DNA of 23,010 nucleotides from a virus. The stretch lies in the IMG/VR virus record IMGVR_UViG_3300030101_000795, positions 1 through 23,010 of that record. One strand, 5' to 3'. Numbering within the stretch: the first letter of the stretch is position 1; every line of letters starts with the position of its first letter. Shown in pieces: positions 5,105 to 12,779 of the stretch. The notes below the pieces were generated by a model. It was not told the origin of the DNA. It saw nothing but the letters and a program-made list of their open reading frames with translations, and did not search any database. The translations under genes were made by a program, and so were the position numbers.

Positions 5105-5747
5105 GTTTCTTCTCCTCAATTTCGTAGAAGAACCTATCAGTATCTTCAGTCTTCCACTTGCTTGTGTTCTCTACGTTCCACTCAGATGTTTGCACTTTCC
5201 ATTTAGGTATCTCATCTTTCACTGTGAAGGACGGTATATCCCAAATGCATCTATTGTTAGGTTGTGCTGCATAGTTCCCATCATCGAGAGCTATGATGTG
5301 AGCACATTTATGCTCGTGCGGAATCTCTGAATGGTCCGTATCTAGAATATTAGGCTCTGGATGAGCAAAGTCAACAGTAAATAAGTATTTACCAGGGTGC
5401 CATTTTTTGTCTTTTCCAATGTATTTACCGGCTTGTGCTTCTAGAATATCCCAAGAATGAACAGAAGGATAATAACTAAAACAATTCCATAACTGTAACT
5501 CATCAAGTCTACGCTTAGGAACGTCCTCTGGCTTAAAGCCTCTTTGAATGAACGCAGTAATTGGTAGACGGTAGAAGATCGCACCATTTTCCATAATGGC
5601 ATGAAAAAGAAGAGACTTGCCCGTAATGGAACTAATACCAAAGATAATACAATCCTCAACTTCACCATGATGACTCTTAAGATCATATAAGAATTCTCTC
5701 CTTATTTGAGCATACTCTACAGGAATGTTTGCATTTAAATAAGCCAT
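5097..5747 (-). CDS. Conserved phage hypothetical protein (216 aa)
   Basis: 216 aa, starting MAYLNANIPVEYAQIR. It has several His, Trp and Cys residues (KSHHGEVEDC, HEHKCAHII, NNRCIWDIP) but no clear metal site. The segment FGISSITGKSLLFHAIMENGAIFYRLPI is sheet-like. The C-terminal region is Trp- and charge-rich (PKWKVQTSEWNVENTSKW). I know this beginning from marine phage genomes, where it follows DNA polymerase and has no assigned function. Here it starts 9 bases after the polymerase stop, with GAGGT upstream, so it is probably expressed with the replication genes. Confidence 0.75.
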   Translation of the reverse strand: MAYLNANIPVEYAQIRREFLYDLKSHHGEVEDCIIFGISSITGKSLLFHAIMENGAIFYRLPITAFIQRGFKPEDVPKRRLDELQLWNCFSYYPSVHSWDILEAQAGKYIGKDKKWHPGKYLFTVDFAHPEPNILDTDHSEIPHEHKCAHIIALDDGNYAAQPNNRCIWDIPSFTVKDEIPKWKVQTSEWNVENTSKWKTEDTDRFFYEIEEKKHD

Positions 5748-5756
5748 AGTTAAACC

Positions 5757-7610
5757 TCATTTTATACTGCCCCAGTTATCACCCTCTTCATAGTCTACTT
5801 TGTTAGGTACTTCAAGTGACACTGTTGACTCCATTATTTCTTTAATCTTATCAGCTTCTTTTTTATTTTGCACAGATATGTCAAGCTCGTCGTGAACCTG
5901 TAAGTGGGGTAGTATACCCTCAGCATGTAAATCTATCATAGCTTTCTTTGTCATGTCAGCTGCTGATCCTTGTATCAACCTGTTTAAAGCTTTGTAGGTG
6001 TAGGCTCTTTTTATTCCTGGTCCGTGTTCCGCCAGTGCCTCATCATGAGGCAAGGCCTTATGAATACCAAACTGATTCGGTTCCCATAGATGAAATCTAC
6101 ATAGCCTACCAAGTAAAGTTCTAACTTTACCTCTACGCTGTGCTCTATCCATGACAGCGTCCATAAGTTGTTTAACAAAAGGCACCTTTGTGTGGTATTG
6201 TTTAAACAAATCCTCAGCTTGTAATTTATTTATACCCAACTCTGCTTGTAATTTATTTTTACCCATACCATAGAAAAGACCCAAATTGATCGTCTTAGCT
6301 TGTGTCCTGTTAATACCAGCCATATCCGATACAATTTGGTGAAAGTCTGCATTTTCATTTTTGTATGCATCAACAACATCTTCTACAGAAAAGAATCCTT
6401 GAAGCGCAGCATAGTGCACTACAAGTCTTGGCTCTTGTTGATTGTAATCAAAGCAACCCCATTTACAACCGTCCTCTGGAATAAACAAAGATCTTATCCG
6501 TGGTCCAAGGTCTTTGTTCCTTGCAGGTATCTGCTGTAAGTTTGGATTGTTCATACTGAACCTACCGGTAACTGTGCCACCGCTGTCACCACGTAGTTGG
6601 TTTATCTCTGCATGTATTCTACCGTTTGATGAATATTTTAATATTGTATCTATAAAAGTTGTGTGTGCTTTATTTATCTCTCTAGCTTTTGCAATGGCTT
6701 TTACAATATTGTGTGGATGATTTGATAAAAAATTTTTAGTAAAGCTTGGAGCTCCTGTCTTTACAGTCCTTTCGTATGGTAGTCCTAACTTATCAAATAC
6801 TTTTGCGATAGATCTTGCTGCCCATATCTGAACTTCTAGTTTTGTTTCAGAATAAATAGCACCTAATAATCTATTCTCTTCTTCAATCATTCTTTGTTTT
6901 TCTCTAGCTGCTCTATCTTTGTCCACTCTTACACCTAAAAATCTCATGTCAACTAACACAGGAAATAATTTAGTTTCCATGTTAAAAATATTTTCTATGT
7001 CTTGGTGCATTATTTCTTTTTTTAATTCTTGCCACAACTCCAGTGTGAGTTGGGCGTCACGCTCCGCGTAAGCTCCAACGTACATAGCTGGTAACTTATA
7101 CATTTCTGCTTTAGGATCTACACCCCAAGATTTTGCTGTCTCTTGTAACACACTTTCATCTTTACCTTTACCAAGGTAGTCTCTTGATAAACCATTTAAA
7201 TCATATCTAAATCTATTTTCATCAACTAATGAAGCGGCTATCATTGTATCTACAATCTGACCTTTTACATTAATACCAAGAGCTCTAAGCCAACAAATAT
7301 CGTACATTGCATTGTGAAATATTTTTATCGAATCAGTATTCATTTGATCTTGTAGCCAGTTTAGAACCATTCTACGATCCATATTACCACCACCCTCGTG
7401 TGCAATAGGGTAGTACGCACACCAATCATGCGTGGCCAATGATATACCAACCACATCACCTTCACCTACAACAGAACCAGATCCCATTCTTTTATTTAAG
7501 TTTGGATCTTTTGTTTCTAAGTCGATAGCTATCTCGTCATACTTGCCAAGATCTGGAAAGTCTGTCGGTGGTATCCACTCTGTTTGTGGTTTAAATAGAA
7601 GTGTCTTCAT
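5757..7610 (-). CDS. polA: DNA polymerase, family A, with 3'-5' exonuclease
   Basis: 617 aa, phage-type length without the 5'-3' nuclease domain. The DEDD exonuclease has Exo I AIDLET (Asp30, Glu32), Exo II NAMYD (Asp104) and Exo III YAERD (Asp185). Polymerase motif A is FDYNQQEPRL (Asp388). Motif B is RTQAKTINLGLFYG (Arg435, Lys439, Leu443, Tyr447). Motif C is QVHDE (His573, Asp574, Glu575). All catalytic residues are present, so it should copy phage DNA with proofreading. The residue matching E. coli Phe762 is leucine (Leu443). The gene overlaps the DUF6378-like gene upstream by 20 bases, and GGAAGA lies just before the start. Confidence 0.97.
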   Translation of the reverse strand: MKTLLFKPQTEWIPPTDFPDLGKYDEIAIDLETKDPNLNKRMGSGSVVGEGDVVGISLATHDWCAYYPIAHEGGGNMDRRMVLNWLQDQMNTDSIKIFHNAMYDICWLRALGINVKGQIVDTMIAASLVDENRFRYDLNGLSRDYLGKGKDESVLQETAKSWGVDPKAEMYKLPAMYVGAYAERDAQLTLELWQELKKEIMHQDIENIFNMETKLFPVLVDMRFLGVRVDKDRAAREKQRMIEEENRLLGAIYSETKLEVQIWAARSIAKVFDKLGLPYERTVKTGAPSFTKNFLSNHPHNIVKAIAKAREINKAHTTFIDTILKYSSNGRIHAEINQLRGDSGGTVTGRFSMNNPNLQQIPARNKDLGPRIRSLFIPEDGCKWGCFDYNQQEPRLVVHYAALQGFFSVEDVVDAYKNENADFHQIVSDMAGINRTQAKTINLGLFYGMGKNKLQAELGINKLQAEDLFKQYHTKVPFVKQLMDAVMDRAQRRGKVRTLLGRLCRFHLWEPNQFGIHKALPHDEALAEHGPGIKRAYTYKALNRLIQGSAADMTKKAMIDLHAEGILPHLQVHDELDISVQNKKEADKIKEIMESTVSLEVPNKVDYEEGDNWGSIK

Positions 7611-7923
7611 TCTGTTTCTTCCATTTTTTATGTCCCTCTAACCAACCTTCTATCTCCTGATCTTCATGTTTACACTCACCAGCTATTGCCATGTAAGCTG
7701 CTGCATCAACATAAGTATCTTCAGTTGGTTGTCCAAATTTAGTTCTCGCTACTTTTAATAGAGCCATCATCACAGCAGCATCGTGAGCTGTGATCTCTTT
7801 ATCTAAATATGCTGTCCATAGCTTTGCTATGTTTGCATGATTTACTATTTTATCGCCGTAAGTTTTTGCTCTAGGTCCAGCGATTAATTCTTTTGCCAGT
7901 TGTAACGCTTCTTCTGTTTTCAT
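7591..7923 (-). CDS. DUF6378-like phage protein
   Basis: 110 aa. The pattern AKTYGDKIVNHANIAKLW, then AYLDKEITAHDAAVMMALLK, VARTK and DTYVDAAAYMAIAGE matches the phage DUF6378 group as I know it. These are small helical proteins encoded near nucleotide metabolism or replication genes, with conserved His, Asp and Tyr in positions reminiscent of MazG-like all-alpha folds. The biochemical role is unknown. It starts by an ATGA overlap with the end of the helicase and runs 20 bases into the polymerase gene, so it is made with the replisome. Confidence 0.8.
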   Translation of the reverse strand: MKTEEALQLAKELIAGPRAKTYGDKIVNHANIAKLWTAYLDKEITAHDAAVMMALLKVARTKFGQPTEDTYVDAAAYMAIAGECKHEDQEIEGWLEGHKKWKKQNEDTSI

Positions 7924-9410
7924 ATTTTATATCCTTTGTATATGTCTTTTGGTCTGATGACATGTAAATGATTTTTAGTTCTAGTTGCGCCAACATAGAA
8001 TAATCTATTTTCATCATCAGGATTGTTTTCGTAGTTTCTTTGTGTGTTTCTAGATAAGTCAGTCAGGAGCACTACGTTATCCTGCTCACCACCTTTTGCA
8101 CCATGTATTGTAGATAAAGTTATTCTAGGACTAGAATTTAACTTCTCACCGTTTTCCCTCATCCTTCTAATATACCTTACTTTTGAAGCAGGTGCACCAT
8201 CAAAAGCGTCATACCAAACCTTATCTGTTTTAAGTCCTCGACTCATTTGTAAATCTCTTATGGTGTAAGATTTATCTTTGTCTAGATATTTTAATTCTTC
8301 TTTCTGATAATTTTTCGGCGTCATGTAAGACGCTATACGAATCACTTGGTCCGTGTTTATATCCACACCTTTACGTAGATTTTCCCAATCAGTTATAGCT
8401 TTGTACAAATCCTGTTCCCGATTTGTCTTAAATTTGTTCTCATAATACAATCCTTGAGAATATAAATGATCCTCTAAATCATTCAGCATAAACCTAGTTC
8501 TAGCTAACACTAGCCAGTTACCTTTTTTCATGTTAACTTGTTCAAAGTCATCATAATATGAAAGCAATCCTCTTTGTGTTTTTGGTCGCCACTCTTTTGG
8601 TAGTCTGTGCTGTATCTTATTTACTATGCGTGATGCCACATCATGAACTACCTGCGGTATTCGGTATGACTGTGTCAACTGCATTATCTTTCCCGTTTGT
8701 GCTATAAAACTATCTACATCTGCACCAGCCCATCTAAATATAGCTTGATCATCATCACCTGCTATATAAGTATGTTCTGTTTTATCCCATATAGATTTTG
8801 CCATACCCCATTGTGTTTGTGATAAGTCTTGCGCTTCATCTATAAACACAACATCAAATCGTGGCGATCTATCAGATTTAATAAAGTCTGTAATCATATC
8901 TGTAAAGTCAATTAAATTATATTCCTTCTTGTATTGATTAAGATCATGTACAAACTGTTTTAATTGTTCTACTGACACATCTTGTGTGTGTTCTTTTAAA
9001 TTAAATTGTTGTTCCGGTGTGATTCCTCGTAGTTTAGCTAGTTGAACTATACGTAGTAAATCACTTTTAGTTGTAAATAATCCTGTGTGTTCGTTATCGT
9101 ATTCATGATAGTCTACTATCAATCCCATTTTTTTACCTAAGTCTTCATAGTGTCTACGTTGCATAACTTCATCTTTTCTAATACCAAGTCTTCTAAAAGC
9201 CAGTGAGTGTAAAGTTCTAAAGTATGGTAGATCATCCTCTGATAAATTAAATTTAGACATGGCTCTGTCTCTAGCTTCATAAGCTGCTTTTTGTGTAAAA
9301 GAAAAATACCCGATCTTATCTGGGTCTGTTTGTTTTAAATACATGTCTACTTCATTTAGTAGAGTGGTAGTTTTACCTGTGCCTGGTGGTCCTAATACAA
9401 TAGTTTTCAT
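7920..9410 (-). CDS. UvrD/Rep-like superfamily 1 DNA helicase
   Basis: 496 aa from the ATG at 9410. Motifs in order: Walker A GPPGTGKTTT (7-16), DEAQD (motif II, in VFIDEAQDLSQTQW), GDDDQAIFRWAG (III), TQSYR (IV), STIHGAKGGEQDNVVLL (V) and LFYVGATRTKNHL (VI). This is a complete SF1A ATP-driven 3'-5' type helicase. A longer start at 9482 (in frame) would add a Tyr-rich, unlikely extension and has a ribosome binding site touching its ATG. The 9410 start sits exactly at the beginning of the conserved fold and overlaps the stop of a 22-aa peptide gene (ATGA). It probably unwinds DNA for replication or recombination with the polymerase and primase. Confidence 0.93.
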   Translation of the reverse strand: MKTIVLGPPGTGKTTTLLNEVDMYLKQTDPDKIGYFSFTQKAAYEARDRAMSKFNLSEDDLPYFRTLHSLAFRRLGIRKDEVMQRRHYEDLGKKMGLIVDYHEYDNEHTGLFTTKSDLLRIVQLAKLRGITPEQQFNLKEHTQDVSVEQLKQFVHDLNQYKKEYNLIDFTDMITDFIKSDRSPRFDVVFIDEAQDLSQTQWGMAKSIWDKTEHTYIAGDDDQAIFRWAGADVDSFIAQTGKIMQLTQSYRIPQVVHDVASRIVNKIQHRLPKEWRPKTQRGLLSYYDDFEQVNMKKGNWLVLARTRFMLNDLEDHLYSQGLYYENKFKTNREQDLYKAITDWENLRKGVDINTDQVIRIASYMTPKNYQKEELKYLDKDKSYTIRDLQMSRGLKTDKVWYDAFDGAPASKVRYIRRMRENGEKLNSSPRITLSTIHGAKGGEQDNVVLLTDLSRNTQRNYENNPDDENRLFYVGATRTKNHLHVIRPKDIYKGYKI

Positions 9411-9475
9411 AATAAATGTGTCATTAAAATAGTTGCTATACAGATAACTGTAATAAGCGTAACGTCTTTTTTCAA
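9407..9475 (-). CDS. 22-aa hydrophobic peptide, TTG start
   Basis: A 22-codon frame starting at TTG (9475-9473), KKDVTLITVICIATIL onward, ending THLL: positive start, then about 16 hydrophobic residues. AAGGAGG lies 7-8 bases before the TTG, the best ribosome binding site in this operon. The TTG overlaps the primase stop (TTGA), and the TGA overlaps the helicase ATG (ATGA), so it bridges the two exactly. It could be a membrane peptide that tethers or is made with the replisome, or only a leader that carries ribosomes to the helicase start. The alternative is that the AGGAGG serves a longer helicase from 9482. Confidence 0.5.
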   Translation of the reverse strand: MKKDVTLITVICIATILMTHLL

Positions 9476-10968
9476 AATGCATCCTCCTTTTTAAATTTTC
9501 TCTCTTTAACTTTGAATTGTTCTTTTTCAAATTGTTTTAATTTTATCACTGATAATTTCTTTTTACCTATGTTCATCCTAACATGTTCACACTCGCAATG
9601 TTCTAACAACCACAGTATTGTAATGTCATATTTTTCTGTCCATTTATGTCTGTGTAAAAATTTGTGATAAAAGTGTGTAAATATAAAATGATGATTGTTA
9701 TCTTTGTTCCAAACATTTCCTGATTCCATATCCTCTTTTGTTGCGCCTTCTGCAGTTCTACTTGTGCAATAATTTTCTAAATGCTGTGCAAGTTGTTCTA
9801 GTTTAGTAGCTCCTGTTGGTGCCTCTATAATTTCTGGATTAGCCATAAGCATCGCTACCATGTCTTTATAGTCTTTTGGTTTTATAGTTGGTGGAAATTT
9901 ATGTATTTGATTCATACATGCTCTAACAAAAAGTCTTTGTTCTTGTAGCTCCTCTGCTTTTAATTCTACTCTTTCTCCATCAACGTTTAGTCTAAATATT
10001 TTAGGATCTAATTCTATGATTTGTAGATCAGATAATTGTGGGAACATAGTTTGTGTTCCTATACCATATTGTCTTGTTTTGCAAAGCTGCTTGTCACAAT
10101 GATTACACATTGGATCTTCGTTACACTTGAAACCATAATCTTTATTATCCTTTCTAAATTTTGCAATCTCATCGTGTCGATAGGGATGAACAAAATGTTT
10201 AAAATTAAATTCATCTAGTTTGTCAGCCCAACTATCTGGCCATTTCTTTTTAGCATATACTCTAAACTGAAACATAACTCTGTCTCTACCGTCGTCTAAT
10301 TTTTCTTTTGTTAGTGATTCGAGGCAAGGAGGTCCATCATCAAACTCTGATGGCGGTCTTTTTATTTTTAAATCTTGTAATTGTTTAGGTGTGAGGGCGC
10401 CTTGTTTTATAGAATCTAAAAAAGCCGTAATTGTAACAGCTTGTCCCTGACTATTGAAGCAATATCTTGTTGTATTTTTAGAATTAAAATATGGTAAATT
10501 AAGAAAATTTCCTGTATCATCTTGCGATTTTAATTCAATTTGTTTTGGAAACACCTCAGCATTACTAAATCCTAACACAGCACTAACAGACATAAGTTTA
10601 TCTCTCATGAGTTTTGCTGGGACATAATCTGTTGTAAATAAAAATATATGTGCGCCACCGCTTTTTGATCTACATACCCAAAGTGGCAATGTGTATTGAT
10701 TTACTTTTGTAATAATTTCTTTGTGATCCAGAGTGTATTTGTCTACGTCTATACACCCCCATCTACATTGGTTATCTTCGTTTATTGGCACTATACCAAG
10801 ACTTGGTTCAATACCATTTAGATGATCTTGCCAATGTTTTTCAGTGACAGTTTCTCTTTTGACAAAAGACTTGCCTTTTATCTTTAGTCCATCGGCACCT
10901 TTCTTGTCTACATAAGTGCACCCATGGGCGCGCTTTAATCCTGTAAATATCTTTCTAAAATCTTCCAT
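9472..10968 (-). CDS. Archaeo-eukaryotic-type (AEP) primase
   Basis: 498 aa. The N-terminal half has AEP catalytic motifs: GCIDVDKY (Asp74, Asp76, metal binding) and CRSKSGGAHIFLF (SxH-type motif II, His107). They are followed by a GNFLNLPYF segment (153-161), typical of phage and TOTE-type primases. A cysteine/histidine cluster (CNEDPMCNHC, then KQLC; about residues 278-296) looks like a zinc site. The C-terminal part is helical and basic, with no ATPase motif. It should make RNA or DNA primers for the family A polymerase. It ends in the AGGAGG-bearing overlap with the 22-aa peptide gene. A GC-rich hairpin lies upstream of the start. Confidence 0.85.
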   Translation of the reverse strand: MEDFRKIFTGLKRAHGCTYVDKKGADGLKIKGKSFVKRETVTEKHWQDHLNGIEPSLGIVPINEDNQCRWGCIDVDKYTLDHKEIITKVNQYTLPLWVCRSKSGGAHIFLFTTDYVPAKLMRDKLMSVSAVLGFSNAEVFPKQIELKSQDDTGNFLNLPYFNSKNTTRYCFNSQGQAVTITAFLDSIKQGALTPKQLQDLKIKRPPSEFDDGPPCLESLTKEKLDDGRDRVMFQFRVYAKKKWPDSWADKLDEFNFKHFVHPYRHDEIAKFRKDNKDYGFKCNEDPMCNHCDKQLCKTRQYGIGTQTMFPQLSDLQIIELDPKIFRLNVDGERVELKAEELQEQRLFVRACMNQIHKFPPTIKPKDYKDMVAMLMANPEIIEAPTGATKLEQLAQHLENYCTSRTAEGATKEDMESGNVWNKDNNHHFIFTHFYHKFLHRHKWTEKYDITILWLLEHCECEHVRMNIGKKKLSVIKLKQFEKEQFKVKERKFKKEDAF

Positions 10969-10981
10969 AATAGTTTTCTTG

Positions 10982-11030
10982 GGGGCGGGTCCAGTCTCCC
11001 ATCACCGCCCCTAGGTCCTTCCAATGGAAG
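10982..11030 (-). promoter_or_regulatory. Two hairpins between SSB-like gene and primase
   Basis: The 65-base intercistronic stretch holds CTTCCA/TGGAAG (11018-11030) and then a 7-bp all-GC stem, GGGGCGG (10982-10988) with CCGCCCC (11005-11011) and a 16-base loop. It is the most G+C-rich patch around. No U-run follows on the minus strand, so it is not a standard terminator. It may limit readthrough, block RNase decay or tune primase translation, since the primase ATG lies 14 bases beyond it. Confidence 0.5.
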
Positions 11031-11033
11031 TCT

Positions 11034-11786
11034 TTAATAAGGCGAATCGGATTTGGATTCTTGTTCTCCGTGTTTTACATTAACGTCACCCTTTGAAACG
11101 TTTGCTCCAAAGTCTTTGGCGATTTTGTAAATACCAGGATCACTAATGGGTCCAACTCTAGACACGTCCCAGCCAAACCACGTGCCTTTGTCATTTGACT
11201 GTTGCACGGTTTTTAACTTGTAAATGTGGCTATATGTTGGCGGTGTGAACATACCGTTTTTACCTTGCATTTTTAAACCCATCATCATTGAGTTCCATTT
11301 TCTACTCACTTTTAATTGAGTAGCTTTCATGGAAATCAAAGCTGTAGTTGGATTTTTTCCAAGGATAACTACAAAGTGACTCGCTGTGTTTTCAAGATAG
11401 TTACCATTTGATAACCTGTCTTTGTTAAACTTATCTCTTGTAGTTGCAGGTAGATCATCTCCAGCTTCATATATTTTTACTGGAGCACCTTGACTCTCAC
11501 CTCTGTCTTGCCATTCAATGTGCTGTCTCTTGTAATGCACTGGCACGACATCTATCCCCTTAACGCCATCATAAATCTCGTTTGTAACGGTATTTATAAT
11601 CATGCCAGGTTCTGCCCCCTCGACATATTTAGCGTCCCTCTTGTTACACTCAGGAGATAGTTGACCAAGCACTTTTAAAAACGGTAACGCAAGATCTTCT
11701 TGCGTCATGTTTAAGCCTTGGCCTGCATCAGCTTCAAAATTAACTGCAGCTAATGCGCCTTGTTTTTTCTTTGCTACTTCGCTCAT
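11034..11786 (-). CDS. Putative ssDNA-binding-like phage protein
   Basis: 250 aa, without cysteine clusters except Cys47. After a disordered N-terminus it has LALPFLKVLGQLSPECNKRD (33-52). A strand-rich core follows: PGMIINTVTNEIYDG, GIDVVPVHYKRQHIEW, SHFVVILGKNPTTALISMK, QLKVSRKWNSMMMG. The polar C-terminal tail is EQESKSDSPY. Proteins of this kind occur beside primase or recombination genes in many phages and are sometimes labelled ssDNA-binding; I cannot confirm the fold from sequence. Its place just before primase, and abundant strands with aromatic and basic residues, agree with such a role. AGAGG lies upstream of the ATG, overlapping the end of the preceding gene. Confidence 0.7.
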   Translation of the reverse strand: MSEVAKKKQGALAAVNFEADAGQGLNMTQEDLALPFLKVLGQLSPECNKRDAKYVEGAEPGMIINTVTNEIYDGVKGIDVVPVHYKRQHIEWQDRGESQGAPVKIYEAGDDLPATTRDKFNKDRLSNGNYLENTASHFVVILGKNPTTALISMKATQLKVSRKWNSMMMGLKMQGKNGMFTPPTYSHIYKLKTVQQSNDKGTWFGWDVSRVGPISDPGIYKIAKDFGANVSKGDVNVKHGEQESKSDSPY

Positions 11787-11788
11787 GG

Positions 11789-12343
11789 TTATTTATTCCT
11801 CTTTATTGTTGTTTTGTTCCCAACATAAATGTTGAAAAGTTCCGTTGGCATTTCTTTACCTGCCTCCATACGCTCACGGACTAGCGCTTTTAGGGTCATG
11901 GGCTCGACCTTCAACTTTTGTGTCGGTTCAAGTCCTTGACCCTTTGCAAGGTTGGCATAATCAGCCGCCTTGTTGTCCTCGTTACGACCGAACGATACGG
12001 ATATCTCATTTTTGATTATATCGCCCAGGCCATTCTCACGAAGCCAGTTAAACGCCTCCTCTTTTTTTGCTTGAGTTATAGTGGCGCTGTAATTTGTTTT
12101 AACTTCTACAGAAGATCCATCCTGTAGTTTTAAATATGATAAACCCATTTCAGACAACATTGTAGGAATTACCTCTCCTGATATGTAATCTAAATGTTTT
12201 TTCTTTTGTTTGATTTGTTCTTCGTCCAACTCTATTGCTTTTTGGACGGCTTGCATTTCTTTTATCTTATCTGCAAGTTTATTTATATTTGTAGTTTTAT
12301 CTATTATCTCTTCTTGGTCTTTCTCAAAATCAATCGTACTCAT
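11789..12343 (-). CDS. Phage coiled-coil protein of replication operon
   Basis: 184 aa from the ATG at 12343, which has AAGGAA about 9 bases upstream; an ATG at 12373 is in frame but lacks a site. Residues 15-65 form a charged helix or coiled coil (INKLADKIKEMQAVQ, EEQIKQKKKHL). A compact domain follows, with IPTMLSEMGLSYLKLQDGSSVEV, FNWLRENGLGDIIKNEISV and a TLKALVRERMEAGKEMPTELFNIYVG end. This arrangement recurs in phages of many groups near recombination or replication genes, without a settled function. It ends 2 bases before the SSB-like gene starts. Confidence 0.75.
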   Translation of the reverse strand: MSTIDFEKDQEEIIDKTTNINKLADKIKEMQAVQKAIELDEEQIKQKKKHLDYISGEVIPTMLSEMGLSYLKLQDGSSVEVKTNYSATITQAKKEEAFNWLRENGLGDIIKNEISVSFGRNEDNKAADYANLAKGQGLEPTQKLKVEPMTLKALVRERMEAGKEMPTELFNIYVGNKTTIKRNK

Positions 12344-12737
12344 TTTTATTTTTCCTTGTTCCGTAAACATCAATCTCTATTGGGTAATATTTTTTTTCTT
12401 GTCTATCCCATTTCAAGAGATTAAATTTACCGTTTGTTATGTCTGATATCAAACAACAAACTACACCTATTATAGCAGGGTCACCTGTTAATAACAAGTA
12501 GTCTGTTGATTTGAAATCTTTTAAAAGACTTTTAAGTTTGATTATCAGTGGACCAGGAGAAAAAATCATTTGTGATCTTTCGTCTAACAAAAATTCTAGT
12601 TTACCAAATTCTGATGCACCCATGATATTAAATTTAGGACGACCTTCTCTTGTGCCTGCAATTTCTTGCACGACATAAACTTTCGGCACTCTATCTTTTT
12701 TTGCCTCTGAATAACTTATACTTTCTTTATCTTTCAT
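12330..12737 (-). CDS. First gene of replication operon, unknown
   Basis: 135 aa. Features are VPKVYVVQEI (strand), FNIMGASEFGKLEFLL, SLLKDFKSTDYLLLTGDPAIIGVVCCLI and a C-terminal LLKWDRQEKKYYPIEIDVYG. The GDP-x-I-I-G turn and the WDRQ..YY end are, to my knowledge, a repeated pattern in marine phage proteins of unknown role. The gene begins right at the predicted transcription start of the leftward promoter, so its message may have no leader; no ribosome binding site is visible. It overlaps the next gene by 14 bases. Confidence 0.75.
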   Translation of the reverse strand: MKDKESISYSEAKKDRVPKVYVVQEIAGTREGRPKFNIMGASEFGKLEFLLDERSQMIFSPGPLIIKLKSLLKDFKSTDYLLLTGDPAIIGVVCCLISDITNGKFNLLKWDRQEKKYYPIEIDVYGTRKNKNEYD

Positions 12738-12738
12738 A

Positions 12739-12767
12739 TTGACTTATATATAGGATTTTGCTAGAAA
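12739..12767 (+). promoter_or_regulatory. Rightward promoter of the SNF2 gene
   Basis: Plus strand: TTGACT (12739-12744), 17 bases, TAGAAA (12762-12767), a weaker -10. It occupies the same DNA as the leftward promoter. Both -35 boxes lie in a perfect 8-bp inverted repeat, ATTGACTT (12738-12745) and AAGTCAAT (12766-12773). The expected start near 12774 leaves about six bases before the ATG at 12780. Confidence 0.5.
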
Positions 12768-12772
12768 GTCAA
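12744..12772 (-). promoter_or_regulatory. Leftward promoter of the replication operon
   Basis: Minus strand: TTGACT (12772-12767), a 16-17 base spacer and a TATATATAA run (-10 taken as TATATA 12750-12745 or ATATAA 12749-12744). The expected start is near 12738, one base before the ATG of the first gene at 12737, which predicts a leaderless or near-leaderless message. An ATATAGGA box (plus-strand reading) lies at 12748-12755. Confidence 0.6.
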
Positions 12773-12779
12773 TAGAAAG

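Noticed and set aside
5031-5330. A 99-codon plus-strand frame.
   Set aside because: It lies opposite the Trp-rich peptide and 216-aa genes, both with good minus-strand ribosome binding sites and context.
6217-6258. GCTTGTAATTTATTT repeated with 27-base period in the polymerase gene (NKLQAE twice), a possible duplication in the fingers domain.
   Set aside because: The distance from YGM to the next conserved block equals that in E. coli Pol I, so nothing was inserted; it is a chance repeat of helix residues.
9411-9530. An N-terminal extension of the UvrD-like helicase (starts at 9482 or 9530).
   Set aside because: The conserved fold begins exactly at the 9410 Met; the extension is Tyr/Asn/Arg-rich, overlaps the primase, and the AGGAGG abuts the 9482 ATG with no spacing.
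12194-12446. Plus-strand open frames rich in Phe, Leu and Ile that could look like membrane proteins.
   Set aside because: They are antisense to the Lys/Glu-rich coiled-coil gene at 11789-12343 and the gene before it; AAA/GAA codons read backwards give Phe. No ribosome binding site fits.
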